Assembly (NCBI GenBank): GCA_009801085.1
Contig: VNWV01000008.1
Span: forward strand, 2,294,001 to 2,358,000
Direction of reading: 5' to 3'
DNA from: Lasiodiplodia sp. COLG20
Taxonomy: Eukaryota > Ascomycota > Dothideomycetes > Botryosphaeriales > Botryosphaeriaceae
Length of the DNA stretch: 64,000 nt
Part shown: positions 33,058-44,584 of the stretch, one piece after another
How the letters are laid out: the number at the start of each line of letters is the position of its first letter
How positions within the stretch are numbered: position 1 is the first letter of the stretch
Notes under the pieces: generated by a model
What the model was told of the DNA's origin: nothing
Databases searched by the model: none
Seen by the model: the letters and a program-made list of their open reading frames with translations, nothing else
Position numbers and translations under genes: made by a program

Positions 33058-33994
33058 ATGACCGCGACGAACGCCAGCCCAAAGCGGCAGATCACCGTCG
33101 GCGTGCTCGCCCTCCAGGGCGCCTTCAGTGAGCATATCCAGCTGCTGCGCCTGGCCATCGCGAGCCTGCGCACCCGGAAAGTCCATGACGCCGCCGCCGC
33201 CGACTGGTCTTGTATCGAGGTGCGCACGCCCGCGGAGCTCGCAACCTGCGACGCTCTGATCCTGCCCGGCGGCGAGAGCACGACAATGTCCCTTGTTGCT
33301 GAGAGGTCGGGCATGCTGGAGCCGCTGCGGGATTTTGTCAAGTAAGAAATCATCAACCCCCGGATGCAACTATGACTAACAGGTCGCAACCTGCAGGGTG
33401 CAACGCAAACCCACCTGGGGGACCTGCGCTGGCCTGATCTTGCTCGCAGAATCTGCGAACCGTACCAAGAAGGGCGGCCAGGAGCTCATCGGCGGTCTCG
33501 ACGTCCGCGTGTCCCGCAACCACTTCGGCCGTCAAACCGAGTCCTTTACCGCAGACCTTGACCTTCCCTTCCTTCGCACTGCTCAGGCAGTTGACACCAA
33601 GACCAACGAGATACCTTTCCCGAGCGTATTCATCCGAGCACCAGTAGTAGAGAAGCTGCTACCACACATGGATGGAATTCAAACTGAGGAGGCGGCCAAG
33701 GAGGAGACGATCGTTGCACCTTCGAAGATTCCCAAGGACGATGTCGCGCGGGCAGATTTCAACGCACATGTCGAAATCATGGCAAGACTTCCTGGTCGTG
33801 CCAAGGCTCTTGCAAAGAATGGCGTTACTACCAGCGAAGAGGGCGAAGCGGGCGACATCATTGCCGTGAGACAAGGAAATGTTTTCGGCACAAGCTTCCA
33901 TCCGGAGTTGACGGGCGATTCGCGCATTCATGCGTGGTGGTTGGAACAAGTACTCGCAGCAGTGGAGAAGCGGCAGAGTCTGGCGGTACGGTGA
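33058..33994 (+). CDS. pdx2: pyridoxal 5'-phosphate synthase glutaminase subunit Pdx2/SNO
   Basis: Class I glutamine amidotransferase that strips ammonia from glutamine and delivers it to Pdx1 for de novo vitamin B6 synthesis. Two exons, 33058-33341 and 33397-33994, give 293 residues. The start is the ATG at 33058; an in-frame GTG 42 bp upstream is not a normal start. Visible landmarks are [12 protein letters not shown] at the N-terminus, LPGGEST, the nucleophile loop GTCAGL (Cys105), and TSFHPELT with the catalytic His and Glu near the end. It is about 70 residues longer than bacterial PdxT because of insertions near [11 protein letters not shown] and a linker before the HPEL motif, as seen in filamentous fungi. 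The synthase partner Pdx1 is not in the window. Confidence 0.95.
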
Positions 33995-34397
33995 GGCATG
34001 ATATGTCAATAGAAACAATAGATTTGGGTTTGGCTCACGGCGTTCATGGAGAAGGCCTGGGCAAGAACTGTAAATGAATAGAATTCAGAGGAATTTCTTC
34101 CTTCTTATACTTGCCGCCCTTGATTGCTCTTGAGAAACTGGTTCTGACCCTCTTGGTATTCACCTGCAGCATCCTCCTTATGGCTTCTAGGTTGCCGCTC
34201 GGATGCAACTCTGATTCTTCGGTAAATGAAGTCGAATCTGCTCACTGAGGTAAACGCGCACACAATTCTGATGTGGGCGCTCAGTACCTCCTAACCGCAG
34301 CCGACTGTTAGATCATAATAGCCAAACCTTAAAAGACTTGACGTAAAAAAACGCCCCGATTCCCCAAAGATCCTTGGTAAGTCCTTACCAAAGATCC
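33995..34397. other. intergenic region between convergent Pdx2 and CBC2
   Basis: The 3' untranslated regions of two converging genes meet here. A short inverted repeat next to the CBC2 stop is listed separately. No other gene is visible. Confidence 0.5.
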
Positions 34398-34399
34398 TT
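34364..34399. repeat. short inverted and direct repeat at the CBC2 stop codon
   Basis: TTGGTAAG-TC-CTTACCAA (34374-34391) forms 8-bp inverted arms. The 12-mer CCAAAGATCCTT occurs twice, at 34364-34375 and 34388-34399, 24 bp apart. Both sit at the 3' end of the CBC2 coding sequence; the second copy overlaps the stop codon. Confidence 0.85.
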
Positions 34400-35136
34400 A
34401 CCTGTAGTCGTCACGGTAGGGGTCGTTGGCCCTTCCCCAACCGCCACGGCCAGGATCATACTCGTCACGGTACTCGTCGCGGACCTGACCACCCGACTTG
34501 CCACGTCTGAAACCCTGTTAGCAGTGTCCAAAAGGCCGAAATGCGATCCCACGTACCCGTATTGACGGCCTTCGGAGAATCCCTCGTCAAGGTCGGTACG
34601 GATGATGCGCTCATCAAGCTTGGTACCACCAATGTACTTCATGCAGTCGAGCGCATCCTGATGGCTGTAGTATTCGACGAAGCAGAAACCGCAGGGAGTC
34701 TTCTGGTAGCGGTCCAGACCCATGACGAGGCGCTTGATCTCACCGCATCTTGTGTCCAATGTCAGCACTGGTGCTGCAATCAGCGAATTGGTTACTTACT
34801 TCGCGAAAAGCTCGTGGATCTGCTCCTCAGTAGTGTAGAAGGACCTGCGTAATCTCAGTTTCTGTAGCAACAGAACAACTGACACAGTATCTTACAAGTT
34901 ACCGACGTAGAGAGTAGTCGCGTCTTTCAGCTTATCCTCGAAGTCCGGGGTTTTCTCGCGCTCGTCGTGGGCATCGCCTTCGGCGGGAACATATCTCCTC
35001 CTACGTTGCTGTGGTATTTGTGAGCTGAGAAGGTCCTAGACGAGGCGCGATTGAGGAGCAGAAGACTTACCTTGCTTGCAGCATAGGAGCTGGGTTTGTC
35101 GAGCCGGTCGACGGTGTTGCGCGTAGTCTGGCGCAT
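34398..35136 (-). CDS. cbc2: nuclear cap-binding complex subunit 2 (CBP20/CBC2)
   Basis: Small RNA-recognition-motif subunit that binds the m7G cap of nuclear RNA together with CBP80. Five exons, 35136-35071, 35008-34896, 34844-34800, 34748-34557 and 34506-34398, give 174 residues. The RRM is clear: [16 protein letters not shown] (RNP2), CGFCFVEY (RNP1), [18 protein letters not shown]. After it come the conserved cap-proximal motif [19 protein letters not shown] and a Gly/Arg-rich tail. The acceptor CCACAG at 35009 was chosen because it alone keeps phase and matches the basic QRRRRYVP segment of fungal homologues. The stop codon lies in AG-GTAAGG, which is also a perfect donor, so an alternative terminal exon is possible. 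Confidence 0.93.
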
Positions 35137-35493
35137 GGTGACAGCGCGGATGGGAGGGTTGCGAAGTCTGTCGGCGCAAGCTTGAAGAGGCGCGGAAGCT
35201 TCGTGCCTTGCGTTTGTTTGAAGCTCAGGTCGGGAAGTTATGCCGAAGAAACCCCGCCCGCCGCGCATCGCCGTGGAACTTTCAGCAGGCGCGTCTCGTG
35301 GAGCTCCTCCAACCACGCCTCGCGCACTCCGCCCATAACCGCAATCCATTGGAATCCGCCATCCGAACGGGACCTCCCACGAGTGTCCGCTCAAGCTCCG
35401 CTTTGTTCGGCGCGTAGTCGGAGCATCATCCGGACTCTCACCGCGTTCGCGCCGTATTCCTGAACTCTGCCCCGAGACCTTCACGCCGCCGCG
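35137..35493. promoter_or_regulatory. bidirectional promoter of CBC2 and NUP82
   Basis: This 357-bp region separates two divergent housekeeping start codons. It is GC-rich without a clear TATA box, as expected for a shared promoter. I did not identify individual factor sites. Confidence 0.6.
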
Positions 35494-38252
35494 ATGCCTA
35501 GGGTCCTCAGCTACACTCCCGCGTGGCTCTCGCGCGGCGCGCCGGGCTTCGATGTCTTCGATCAGAGCTTCTCCAGGAGCAAATCTCCGCGCAAGTTCAC
35601 CAACGGCACAAACAAACTGCAGAAGCCTGGACCCAAACGGACCATCGCGCATCGTGGCAATGAGATATTCGTGGTAGTAGGCAACGAAGTACGCTGGGCG
35701 AATCTACTGCACCTGCGGGAACGCGGTCTGCCTAAGGACAGGCGCGATTTCGGCCGCAGCTGGAGAAGCGCTCGTGGGGACCGTGAGCCATCTGCAGACA
35801 TGGACGAGGGCCAAGCCTACAGGGTAACATTTCACCATTTCTGCTCAAAGGTTGCACTGTTGATGCACGATAGATTCTGAAAACGAATGTCTCCGGAGAA
35901 ATTACCGAACTCTCTATCTCGCCGAATGAGGATTACATGGCCATTTGCACGTCGCACACCATCCATATTGCTCTACTTCCCGATCCAGCTCACCTTTCCA
36001 CCGACGATACTGGTCCAATCAAACTCAAGACATTCCAACTCGGCCCCACGGCCCATGTTCTGGATCAGGCTCCCTTGGCGTCCGCGCTGTGGCATCCGCT
36101 TGGAAGGCACGGTCGTTGCTTGGTGACTGTGACTGCCGACGCCAATGTACGCCTTTGGGAGTTCAGTAGGGAGAACCGGGTGTCATTCAGTGAGCCAGAG
36201 CTGGCGATTGACCTCAAGAAGCTAGCCAGTGGTGTGGACTCGATGGAGGATTTTAGGGCTTCTAGAATCGGCGACAAGACCGGATTCACCCCGGATTCGT
36301 TTGAGATGGCTGTCGCTGCTGCTACCTTTGGCACGAGTGGAAAGAAGGGAGAACGTGGATGGGGTCCCTTGACGCTTTGGGTTGCTATGAAGAACGGCGA
36401 CATCTATGCGCTTTGCCCTCTCCTCCCTAGGAAGTGGCAGTACACAACGCAGCACGCGGCTCCGCAATACCTGCGTAGCTTGGCTTTGCCCATTCAGGCC
36501 CGTGTTGAGACACTGGGCACATCTGAAGACGAGGAATTCGAGCAGCAAACCCTCGATCAACAGGCCGAGTGGTTTGAGGGCATCAGGTATGAACTTGAGG
36601 ATGACCCAAAGACTGGCGAAGTTGTTGAAGTCTATTCTCGTCCTATCGCTCCCGGACCCATCCCCAGGCTTCAAGGTCCTTTTATTCCTGATCCAGACCT
36701 CGACATTGATCATGAACTTACCGATATCATCGTCATCACTCCCGGTGACGGTTACTTGGATGAGCCGGAGCAAATTGATACTGATGGCGACCGGGAGGAT
36801 CCAAACGTCACTGTCATTGGTGTTGTCACCAGCCAGGGAAAGATGCACATTTTCATTGACTTTGACGGGGTGGAGGGACAGTGGCTTCCAAGGGAACAGG
36901 CAAGTATTTCCAGTAGCACGTTTATGGTACGTATCTTGCTGACTCATCAACTGTAGGCCACGACCATCATCCCGAATTATGACTGCCCGTCCTTGATTTT
37001 CTTCGAGACAGTTGAATTTCAGACGTCGGGAGACGGAGAGCCGTCTTGCAGCCCCATTTTCACTGGGGATGCCAAGGGTGGCTCGTCCTTGTTTATCTCA
37101 ACCGAGACGGGCGTTTATTATGTGAGCATGACGGCTTGGTTCCGACCTTTGCAAGATGAGCTCAGCAACCCTGAGTCAGAAGGGTCTGGCATGAGGATCG
37201 ACGCAATCATGAGGGGCTCTGGAAGCCTTCTGGAGAGCATCATTCAGTATCGTCAGGATCAGCATGGCGATCTTTTGCAGTCCACCTCAGCCACCATCGC
37301 GATCTCCAACTCGGAGTTGGGGTACTTTCTGCTCACGTCTGAAGGATCTCAGCCACACTCTGCGGTACTCGACTCACCTGAGTCCGACTACTACGGGGAC
37401 GGCTACGGGTTGATCCCGTACGGCGACTACGAGGCGGAGCGCTTCAACATCCCGGAGCCCTGGCCGGCGTACCAGCCTCCGCAGTCGCTGTTCGACTACC
37501 AATCACAGCTACCCAAGATGCTCGAAGCAGTTCCCGAGCGCCACAAGTTCATGCTTAAGCAAGAAATTCGCCTCTCGACCGCCACGCTGGATGTTCTGAC
37601 TAAGGCTCATCGCGTCCTTGTCAAAGAGACCCAGCAGTTGGGTCAGGCGGCTTCCAGCCTGTACACGCGTTGCCAACGCCTCCAGGATGAGCTAAGAGAT
37701 CAGATCCGCAAAGCAAATGACGTCGCCCAGCAGATTGAAGGTGTCACAGGTGACGACGAGGAGTTCCCACAGGAGGGCGAAGACAAGCAGATCGGCAGCG
37801 CCAAGGTGGACAGCAGGATCGAAAAGGTCAAGGCGAGGCAGAAGGAACTGCTCGAACGCACGGAGCGGCTCCGCAATAAGCTGAACAAGGCCGGCACCAG
37901 GGAGCTCAGCGACAAGGAGAGGGCTTGGTTCGCTGAGGTAGACAAGATGAAGCAGGCCATCATCAATGGCAGCGGGGTGGAGCGCAATGGGGCTGACGAA
38001 GACGAAGTGGAGCCAACTCCAGTGAGGCGCTTGCAGCAGGTCAAGCAGCTCAAGGACGATCTGATCCAGCAAGCGAGCGAGCTGCATGACACGGTGGCGG
38101 AGGAACAGCCCGGCACCGGGGTCCAGGTACCTAGCGAGTTCCGCAAGGTCAAGGTGAAGCAAATCATGGAACTGCTGGAACGCGAGACGGCGATGGTGGA
38201 GGCGGCTACGAAGAAGTTGCGCAAGTTGACGGTTGGCGCGACCGGATATTAA
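35494..38252 (+). CDS. nup82: nucleoporin Nup82 (Nup88 family)
   Basis: Component of the cytoplasmic Nup82 complex of the nuclear pore, needed for mRNA export and linked to Nup159 and Nsp1. Three exons, 35494-35823, 35874-36899 and 36957-38252, give 883 residues. The N-terminal 560 residues form a beta-propeller-like region (FVVVGNEVRWANLL, ALWHPLGRHGRCLVTVT, LWVAMKNGDIYALCPLLP). The C-terminal 250 residues are coiled coil, with heptads such as LYTRCQRLQDELRDQI and KELLERTERLRNKL. The second intron begins with GC (AG-GCAAGT) rather than GT. The only GT donor nearby leaves a 30-base intron, too short for a fungus. CBC2 is divergent and 358 bp away. Confidence 0.92.
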
Positions 38253-39240
38253 GGAGAGGGGGGTGATTGGTGTGTTGAACGGGTTTGAGCTTCGGCATTG
38301 GATGTTGAGAGGCGATGTCGGTTGGAGTAGGAGGTTAGTTCGAGATACCTAAAGGGGAAATAATACCAAGCTGTTCGAGCCCGATTGCGCCATGATTGGG
38401 CGAAAGTGGCTGGTGGCATGCGGACTTAAGAACGACACGTAGGCGGCGAACGCAAGAAGCGTCCGGGCGCACACAGCTTCTCGGAGCTTGGGTGGTGGTG
38501 AGTGCTGGGATGCTGCGGCGCTTGGCCGAAGCTTGCGGGACGACGGCATGCTTGAGTGTCGCGATACATGCGGCCACAGAGATCCAAGGTCACATCACAA
38601 TGTCGTGACACTGTACAAGGCGCGCGGTAACGGCCAAGATCACACGGCTCTCCGAGGTCGAGGGCAGAGCTAGAGATATGGAGGGTGCTTGGGTCGCACG
38701 CAGGCCGGGCAGCCGAAGCGCCGGGCGCTTAACAGAGGCACGGGCAGCAGCGGCCATCACACTTCCCCGGCCACACATGGCGAATCAGCGGGCGCAGAGC
38801 CGGCGCTCACCCAACACTAGGCCGTGCGAGGACTGGCGCTCCCGGCCGCTCATCACGGCGTTCGCAGGCTCGTTTCGCTCGTTGGTCAGTTGTTCTCCGC
38901 CGTCCCTGTATCGGCAATATGCAGGGCGTGCGGCTATTCGCCAGCTTGTGCTCCGCTTTGCTCAGCTGCGCCGTGCTGACAGCTGCAGAACAGCGTGCAG
39001 CGCTCCCAATGGCGCCGGCGCTGGGGCCTCGCCGCTGCAAATCGATGCGCAAAGCTTGTTGCACACGCGCCGTCGCCATTAAGACGCGGGCGCCCAGCTT
39101 TCTTACTTCTTCGCAGCTCTGCACCGTCTAAACGCCGCCCGTCCGCCTGCCTGCTTTTCAGCTGCCTGCTTCCCGGATCCCGCCTTGCGGACCGCCCGCC
39201 TGAAACGCCTCTTCTCCTCCTGTACCCCTCAATCGTCGCC
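38253..39240. other. intergenic region upstream of the BIM1-like gene
   Basis: This 988-bp gap has high GC. Overlapping frames are long but carry no domain. The right end contains a C/T-rich leader for the next gene. I see no RNA or repeat. Confidence 0.5.
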
Positions 39241-40100
39241 ATGCTGCGGACACCGCTTATCGCCATCGCGGCGCTGTGGTGGAGCAGCCTCGTCGCTGCC
39301 CACGTCGTCATCACCTACCCCGGCTGGAGAGGAAACAACCTGCACACCAACGGTACCAATCAAGACGGCTCTATTCCCACCGGATCGATAGGAATCGATT
39401 ATGGCGAAAACGGAACCATCGGTTTCCCCTACGGCATGCAGTGGATGTATCCATGTTAGTACTCGCCACGCGCGCAACCCCCATTGTCAACTCATCGCTG
39501 ACTTCCTGTCCAGGCGGCGGTATGCCCACGAGCACCAACCGCACCAAATGGCCTGTGACCGGCGGCGCCGTTGGTTTCCAGCCCGGCTGGTTTTCCGGGC
39601 ACAAGACGGCGCTCCTCTATGTCAACCTGGGCCTGGGAACCGAGCCCCTCAACATGTCGCACAACATGATACCCGTCTTCTCGATCAGTGGACCCTCCAA
39701 CAACATGTACCCTGGATCCATCTGTCTCTTGCAAGTGCCGCTGCCTGCGAACGTTAGCGTGAACGTGGGCGACAACGCGACGATCCAGGTTGTCGAGATT
39801 GCGCAGCACGGCGCCGCACTGTACAGCGTAAGTGGATGGCCATTGCCACCAGTCCGATTTGGCAACTTTCTAAACAAAGAAATTTAGTGCGTCGACATCA
39901 CGTTTGCGGAGCCGCACGACGTTGCCGAGGTTAACGAAACGAACTGCGTCAATACTACGAGCCCCGATGCCCACATCACCTTCGACACCGTCTTCACCGC
40001 GTCCGGTCTGAGCGCCGCGAACTCTCTATTCCATACGAATCCCTTGGCGACAGCACTCCCCACATTTGGAGCGCTTCTGTGCGCATTCCTGATGCTGTAA
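39241..40100 (+). CDS. GPI-anchored BIM1/X325-type copper-binding protein (LPMO-like)
   Basis: Secreted, membrane-anchored protein of the X325 family, structurally related to lytic polysaccharide monooxygenases. Members such as fungal Bim1 act in copper acquisition rather than polysaccharide cleavage. Three exons, 39241-39454, 39514-39827 and 39888-40100, give 246 residues. The signal peptide is residues 1-20 (MLRTPLIAIAALWWSSLVAA), and the mature protein starts with His21, the expected first copper ligand (H-V-V-I-T-Y-P). The Cys-Gly-Gly segment after YP, the strand PGSICLLQVPLP and SCVDITFAEP follow the family pattern. N-glycosylation sites (NGT, NRT, NMS, NVS, NAT, NET, NTT) are many. The C-terminus has a hydrophobic tail (ATALPTFGALLCAFLML) after a short Ser/Asn-rich linker, fitting a GPI signal. 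Copper binding itself is inferred. Confidence 0.85.
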
Positions 40101-41623
40101 ATGCCTTCTCCACCATTCTAGGGCCGGACCTGTCAGAAATGTGGGGAACATAGTACATTCCCTTTATTGTTTAGTGGATTTGGGTGGTGGAAGAAAGAAA
40201 GAGAATGCCGGTTGGGCGCCCGATTGCAAGATTTGATACCTCATCTCCATCCGATGGCCTATTTCTCGTTATTTTTTTCCTTTTATGTTTGGCGACGAGC
40301 TGCCATTTCCGGTACGCTTGAAAATACCCGGCTCAAACTGTATATATGCTGCAAGACGGGCGTCAGGGTTCTGGTTTTGCAAAGGATGCGACGTTAACGC
40401 GGAACGGTTTTCATATCGGCCGGCACAGAGCAGCAGGCGTCAGAGATATCATCGACATCTCGTTAATATATATAGCGGATATGGCTTCCGCTTTTCAATC
40501 ACAAAATGTTTTACGTTCAATTAGCAAAACATCTTTCAAATTTAGCGTTTGCAACGTCTCTCACGCGGTGGTCAAGCGACGAGTGGACTCTTCAATTGAG
40601 AGTCATGTCCATCAGGGGTCGCGGCGGTCAAACACGAATCGCGAGACCCAGTGCGGCGGTGAGACAAGGTACCACCAAGCGCGTTGGGCTACGTCATGGG
40701 CCACGAAATCGGACGGTCCCCAAAAGCACATGCACGACGGCACGCCGGCTGGCAAGCGGCGTTCGGCGCTTCCTCGCCGGCGCCGCCCTTTCTTTCCGCG
40801 ATCTCCAATCCTCACTGCCTGTCGAAATATTTCGAATCCGCCCGTCCGTGAGCTGTCGCGTGAGCGGGAAAAAAAAGTGCTGCGGCACGCGTTCCTTTCT
40901 CTCCCTCTCCCGGTCACCCCGCATCTACGGCGAGAAAAGCGCGACAGGCGGCCTGAAATTAAACTTTCGAGAAACGCTAGAAAACCGCCAGCGCGCCTTC
41001 AAACACGCCGCGAGCCTTCGGAAAGGAAGTCAATTGGTCGTGCAAGAAACAAGACAGGACGTTTCGAGAGTAGCAAGGACGCCGGCATCTGAGACAAGCA
41101 ACGGCAACCAAGCTGGTTTCCACCTTTGGATTTCCAGCAACGCGTAGCACAAACCGTCGGACATCCCCGCCCTGACGCGATCTGCCTTGGGGAAGGCGAA
41201 CAACACTCCGAGGTCCGGGTTCCCGTCTCACCGGACGCTCTCACTACGGCAAGGGTCTTTCTATCCTCTTTCCCCTTTGCGGGACCGGGAGGGGTCCGTT
41301 TTTGGCCTCGTTGCGAGGCAATATCGTCCAACAAAGTACCCACCGTGCCTTGGCCCCCGTCATCTACTTGTTCATTATAATTGCTACTCCACTTTCTTTC
41401 GTGGGGCCGGACCATCGTGGGGATTCAAAAGATAAAGAGAATTCGACCGGGCACCCCGGGGGCCGCACGTAGGCCGCACGTACCCTCTTATCCTGCGTAA
41501 GCCCGCAGGGAAGGTAGCATCCAAGACATCCACCGCCTCTTTGCCCGGTTTCCCCCCACGCACACACACAAACGCGCATTTTCGAACCCCTCCGCGCGCG
41601 GGATCTACGCCCTGGTTTCCTCT
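40101..41623. other. intergenic region, no gene seen
   Basis: This 1.5-kb gap has overlapping ORFs in several frames, including 248-codon and 213-codon plus-strand frames around 40346-41147 that overlap each other. They are rich in Arg, Ser and Cys and carry no domain, so I treat them as chance frames. A short tandem pair (GGCCGCACGTA near 41459 and 41470) is present. The right end is the SRR1-gene leader. Confidence 0.5.
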
Positions 41624-42921
41624 ATGACTACAATGCCGCACAAGACCACCGACGCGGACGACCTCGACACCGGACGTACTTCGAGAACCACAACCACCAC
41701 GGCAACGAGCACCGCCACCACAACCTCAGCGTCCACAACGGCCACCCACCAGACCAACCCCACGGCTATCACCACTGACGACGGCAACCCCACCGCCTCA
41801 GCCAAATCGGCGATCTCCACATCTCCTCCCTCTTCTTCTACCGCTACCCACCACCGCCGTCCCAACACCACCACCAACCACAACAACAACGCCCCGCCCA
41901 AACGCACCACCATTCCTCTCGCCGACGGCTGGACCCTCGTCAGCACGACCAAGAGCCAGCAGCACCGCAACCGCAAGAACAACAAAAAGGGAATGCGTGG
42001 AGGTGGATACAGCGGCCTCAGCCCCGCCGGGCTGCGCGCCGCGCACGAGCCAGCTGGCCCCGCCAAGCTCATGCCTGGCGCGAGCAAGGAGTGGTTGATG
42101 GACCGGTTGGTCAAGTTCCGGGAGCGGTGGGCCGAGTGTGCGTGCAGGAGGGGAATTGAGGAGGTCTTGGAGAGGGCTGGGGTGGTTGGAGCGGGGGTGG
42201 TTGAGAGTGTTGAGAAGGCAGCGGGTGAGGGCGAGGCGGGAGAGAAGGGAGAGGGAGTGGTGGACAAGGGCGGTGGAGGAAAGAGGAAGATCCGGAATGC
42301 GGTGTGCATTGGGCTGGGCAGTTTGAGTGTCGACAACATTGCCGCAGGCGTGCGGAGCATGTGGCAGCTTGTGTGCTTTTTGGACATCGTGGGGATGCTG
42401 TCTGAGTCGGCTGCTGCTGGGGAGGAGGTGAAAATGTATGCCGAAGACCCGGTTTTCAATACGTTGGACGAGGAAATCTTCGAAGAGCTGGGGATCACTG
42501 TTGTGAAGGGGTTGAGAAGCACGGATGGCAGCAGGCAGGAGGGCGCGGCGCAGTTCATCGAGCCCGATAGCCTCATCTTTGCGCCGTTCATGCCGAGCTT
42601 CATAATGCTGGAGGACTTCTTGGCGGGTAAGGATCCAGCCATTTACATTGGGAATGATGTCCTGGCCATGCTCGACTTGGCAAAGAGCCAGATACGGTAT
42701 AGGTAAGTCGGCTCCTCTAGACCGGAAGAATGGCGGCCAGATCAGGACTGACGCGCTTGAGCAGCGGAGACGTCGATGAACGCACCAGAAGGTGCATCCA
42801 GGCTGCTGAGGAGTTCCTCGCACAGGGTAGAGAGGTGGTGACGTTACCAGAGTTCGATCTCCACGAGCACGCTCTCGCCGGTCAGATGATCTATTGGAGA
42901 AAGCCCACCGAAGAGTCGTAG
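41624..42921 (+). CDS. SRR1-like domain protein
   Basis: Two exons, 41624-42702 and 42765-42921, give 411 residues. The N-terminal 140 residues are disordered, first Thr- and Ala-rich, then Asn-rich (NHNNNAPPKR). The SRR1 domain occupies about 200-390: CIGLGSLSVDNIAAGVRSMWQLVCFLDIV, YAEDPVFNTLDEEIFEELGITVV, LIFAPFMPSFIMLEDFL and IYIGNDVLAML. The family is named after Arabidopsis SRR1, a protein in phytochrome-B signalling and the clock; in yeast the homologue is linked to haem or microtubule functions. Its biochemical activity is not known. The second exon adds the Glu-rich tail LPEFDLHEHALAGQ. Long antisense frames overlap this gene because of GC-rich Thr/Ala codons. Confidence 0.88.
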
Positions 42922-43277
42922 GTTTCGTCAGAGTGCTTGAGTGCACAGCCAGGTTTGTACAGACGATTGCAAGTACGGACATCAACGTCTTCTAGTTCCA
43001 ACTCGCCGCATATACCCCTGCATAGCGTACGAAAAGGTAAAAAGACTTGCTGATGACAACCGTTATTCTTTGCTAACCTGTGCATAGAAGCCAAGATCAG
43101 AATTGAAGTATGACAAGTAATTTCCAAATAAAAGTTAAAATGTCCACCATGAAAATCCGGCGTCCGGTAAGGAACAAAACTCAGGCTTTGGGGACGAGGC
43201 CGTTTGAAAAAATCAAGGTTCACGAGATCAGGCTCTTAGGCAACAGGGAATCCACGCGTAGTCAGGCCGTCACTCTA
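42922..43277. other. short intergenic region between convergent genes
   Basis: The SRR1-like gene runs rightward and the DUF6594 gene leftward, so both 3' untranslated regions fall in this 356-bp gap. No gene seen. Confidence 0.5.
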
Positions 43278-44584
43278 TCAGTTGAAGTTTGAAATGAAAA
43301 CCACCAGCACAGCGCAGTAGGCAGCAGACGCACCAAACAGCTCATGACGTTTGGCCTTTGTCAGCAGGGACATGGCTGCTGAAAAGAGAAGGGTAAACAC
43401 CACAAGCACTCCAATCGCTCTGAAAGTCGATTGGCGGTCCCCGAAGCTGGTCAGTTCGTACATGAGGACCACAGGCAAGACTAGGAGAATGAATATGACA
43501 ATAGTGATGATAAGGGCGACGAACGATTCAACTCGTTTAGCGTCGTAGTAGTGGAGGTCTTTGTCCCTTGTTTTGTTGGACAAGACACGTGGCTGGAATA
43601 TCCACTGCAAGCCAAACTCATATCAGCGACTCGACTGGTATTTTGTGGAGAGACTTCGCTTACTCTGAGAAGCTTGCAGTCAAACTTAGTCAACATGTTT
43701 TCAATGAAACCATCGAACCCTGCCCATTCTCTGCCCTGGCGAAGGGTGAGCATGTCCTCTTTGTGCCGTAGAGAGAGCCATTCCTTCTTGATTAACGGCT
43801 TCCAGTTCATGAACCACGTCGTGACGCTATTGTAGTCACGCTTGTTCGGACGCTGGAACGTCGCGGTTTCTCGGGCTTTGATAAGGACCTCGTCTACACA
43901 TTTTTGTCAGCATTTGAGGACACAATCTAACGGAGGCGGCTGACCATATTGTATCAACTTTGTTCGGATCTCGTTCAGGATTTGCCGACGAGTTTTGACG
44001 TTCTCATTGTCTTCTTTTTTTGCCTCTACGTCATCTCTCTTCCTCGACGTGAGACGCTTCTTGCCCCTACTATTCGCGAAATCATTATTATCCCTGGAGC
44101 GGAGCTCGTTCTCCAAGTCAGAGAGCTCATATTGTAGGTCCAAAAGCACACGAGAGTGCAGGTACTCGAAATTGCGGTAGATGCTGAAGGCGGGGTCGCT
44201 TGACTGAAAAGCTGCAAGCATAGGATATCCTTCCGGGTGATCCTCAACTGCGACAGATTCAGCAAAGCCACTAACACGGCACAATACCCCGCAAAGAGCC
44301 TAACGAAGCTTACCTTGATGATGGATAAGCTCAAACTTCGGTAGAGCTGGCGCGTCGATCCGCTGGCCTGCATGGAATTTAATACTTCATCCCAGGCCGA
44401 GGGAATGGTTCCTTGCACCTTTTTCGTCCGAGGCATTTACCAAAGTGTTGGCACGACTCTGGGGTCTACTGTATGGCTCGTCGATGTTCACAATGCAGTC
44501 GCCGGCAGGGGTGACGACAGTGGCGGACGATCGTCTAGGCTCAACCTCCGGCGAAACCCCAGCCCGAGAAGTTTCGTCGGCCAT
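43278..44584 (-). CDS. DUF6594 family membrane protein
   Basis: Fungal protein of the DUF6594 family, unknown function. Five exons, 44584-44441, 44362-44314, 44247-43945, 43893-43664 and 43604-43278, join in phase to 350 residues. Family motifs are GYPMLAAFQSSDPAF, IYRNFEYLHSRVLLDLQ, and the DLENEL acidic helix, followed by a long charged helix. The C-terminus has three membrane helices (IITIVIFILLVLPVVLMY; then AIGVLVVFTLLFSAAM; then SAAYCAVLVVFI). The second exon acceptor is GCCAG at 44363, chosen because it restores ALPKFELIHHQ in frame; a nearby CAG breaks it. In fungi this family is expanded in accessory and stress-linked loci. Its role here is unknown. Confidence 0.85.

Noticed and set aside
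40346..41147. Overlapping 248- and 213-codon plus-strand ORFs
   Set aside because: Two overlapping frames rich in Arg, Ser and Cys without a domain; probably chance.
41605..42985. Long minus-strand ORFs of 345 and 395 codons opposite the SRR1-like gene
   Set aside because: They are antisense shadows produced by Thr/Ala-rich, GC-rich codons; the plus-strand frame has the SRR1 motifs.
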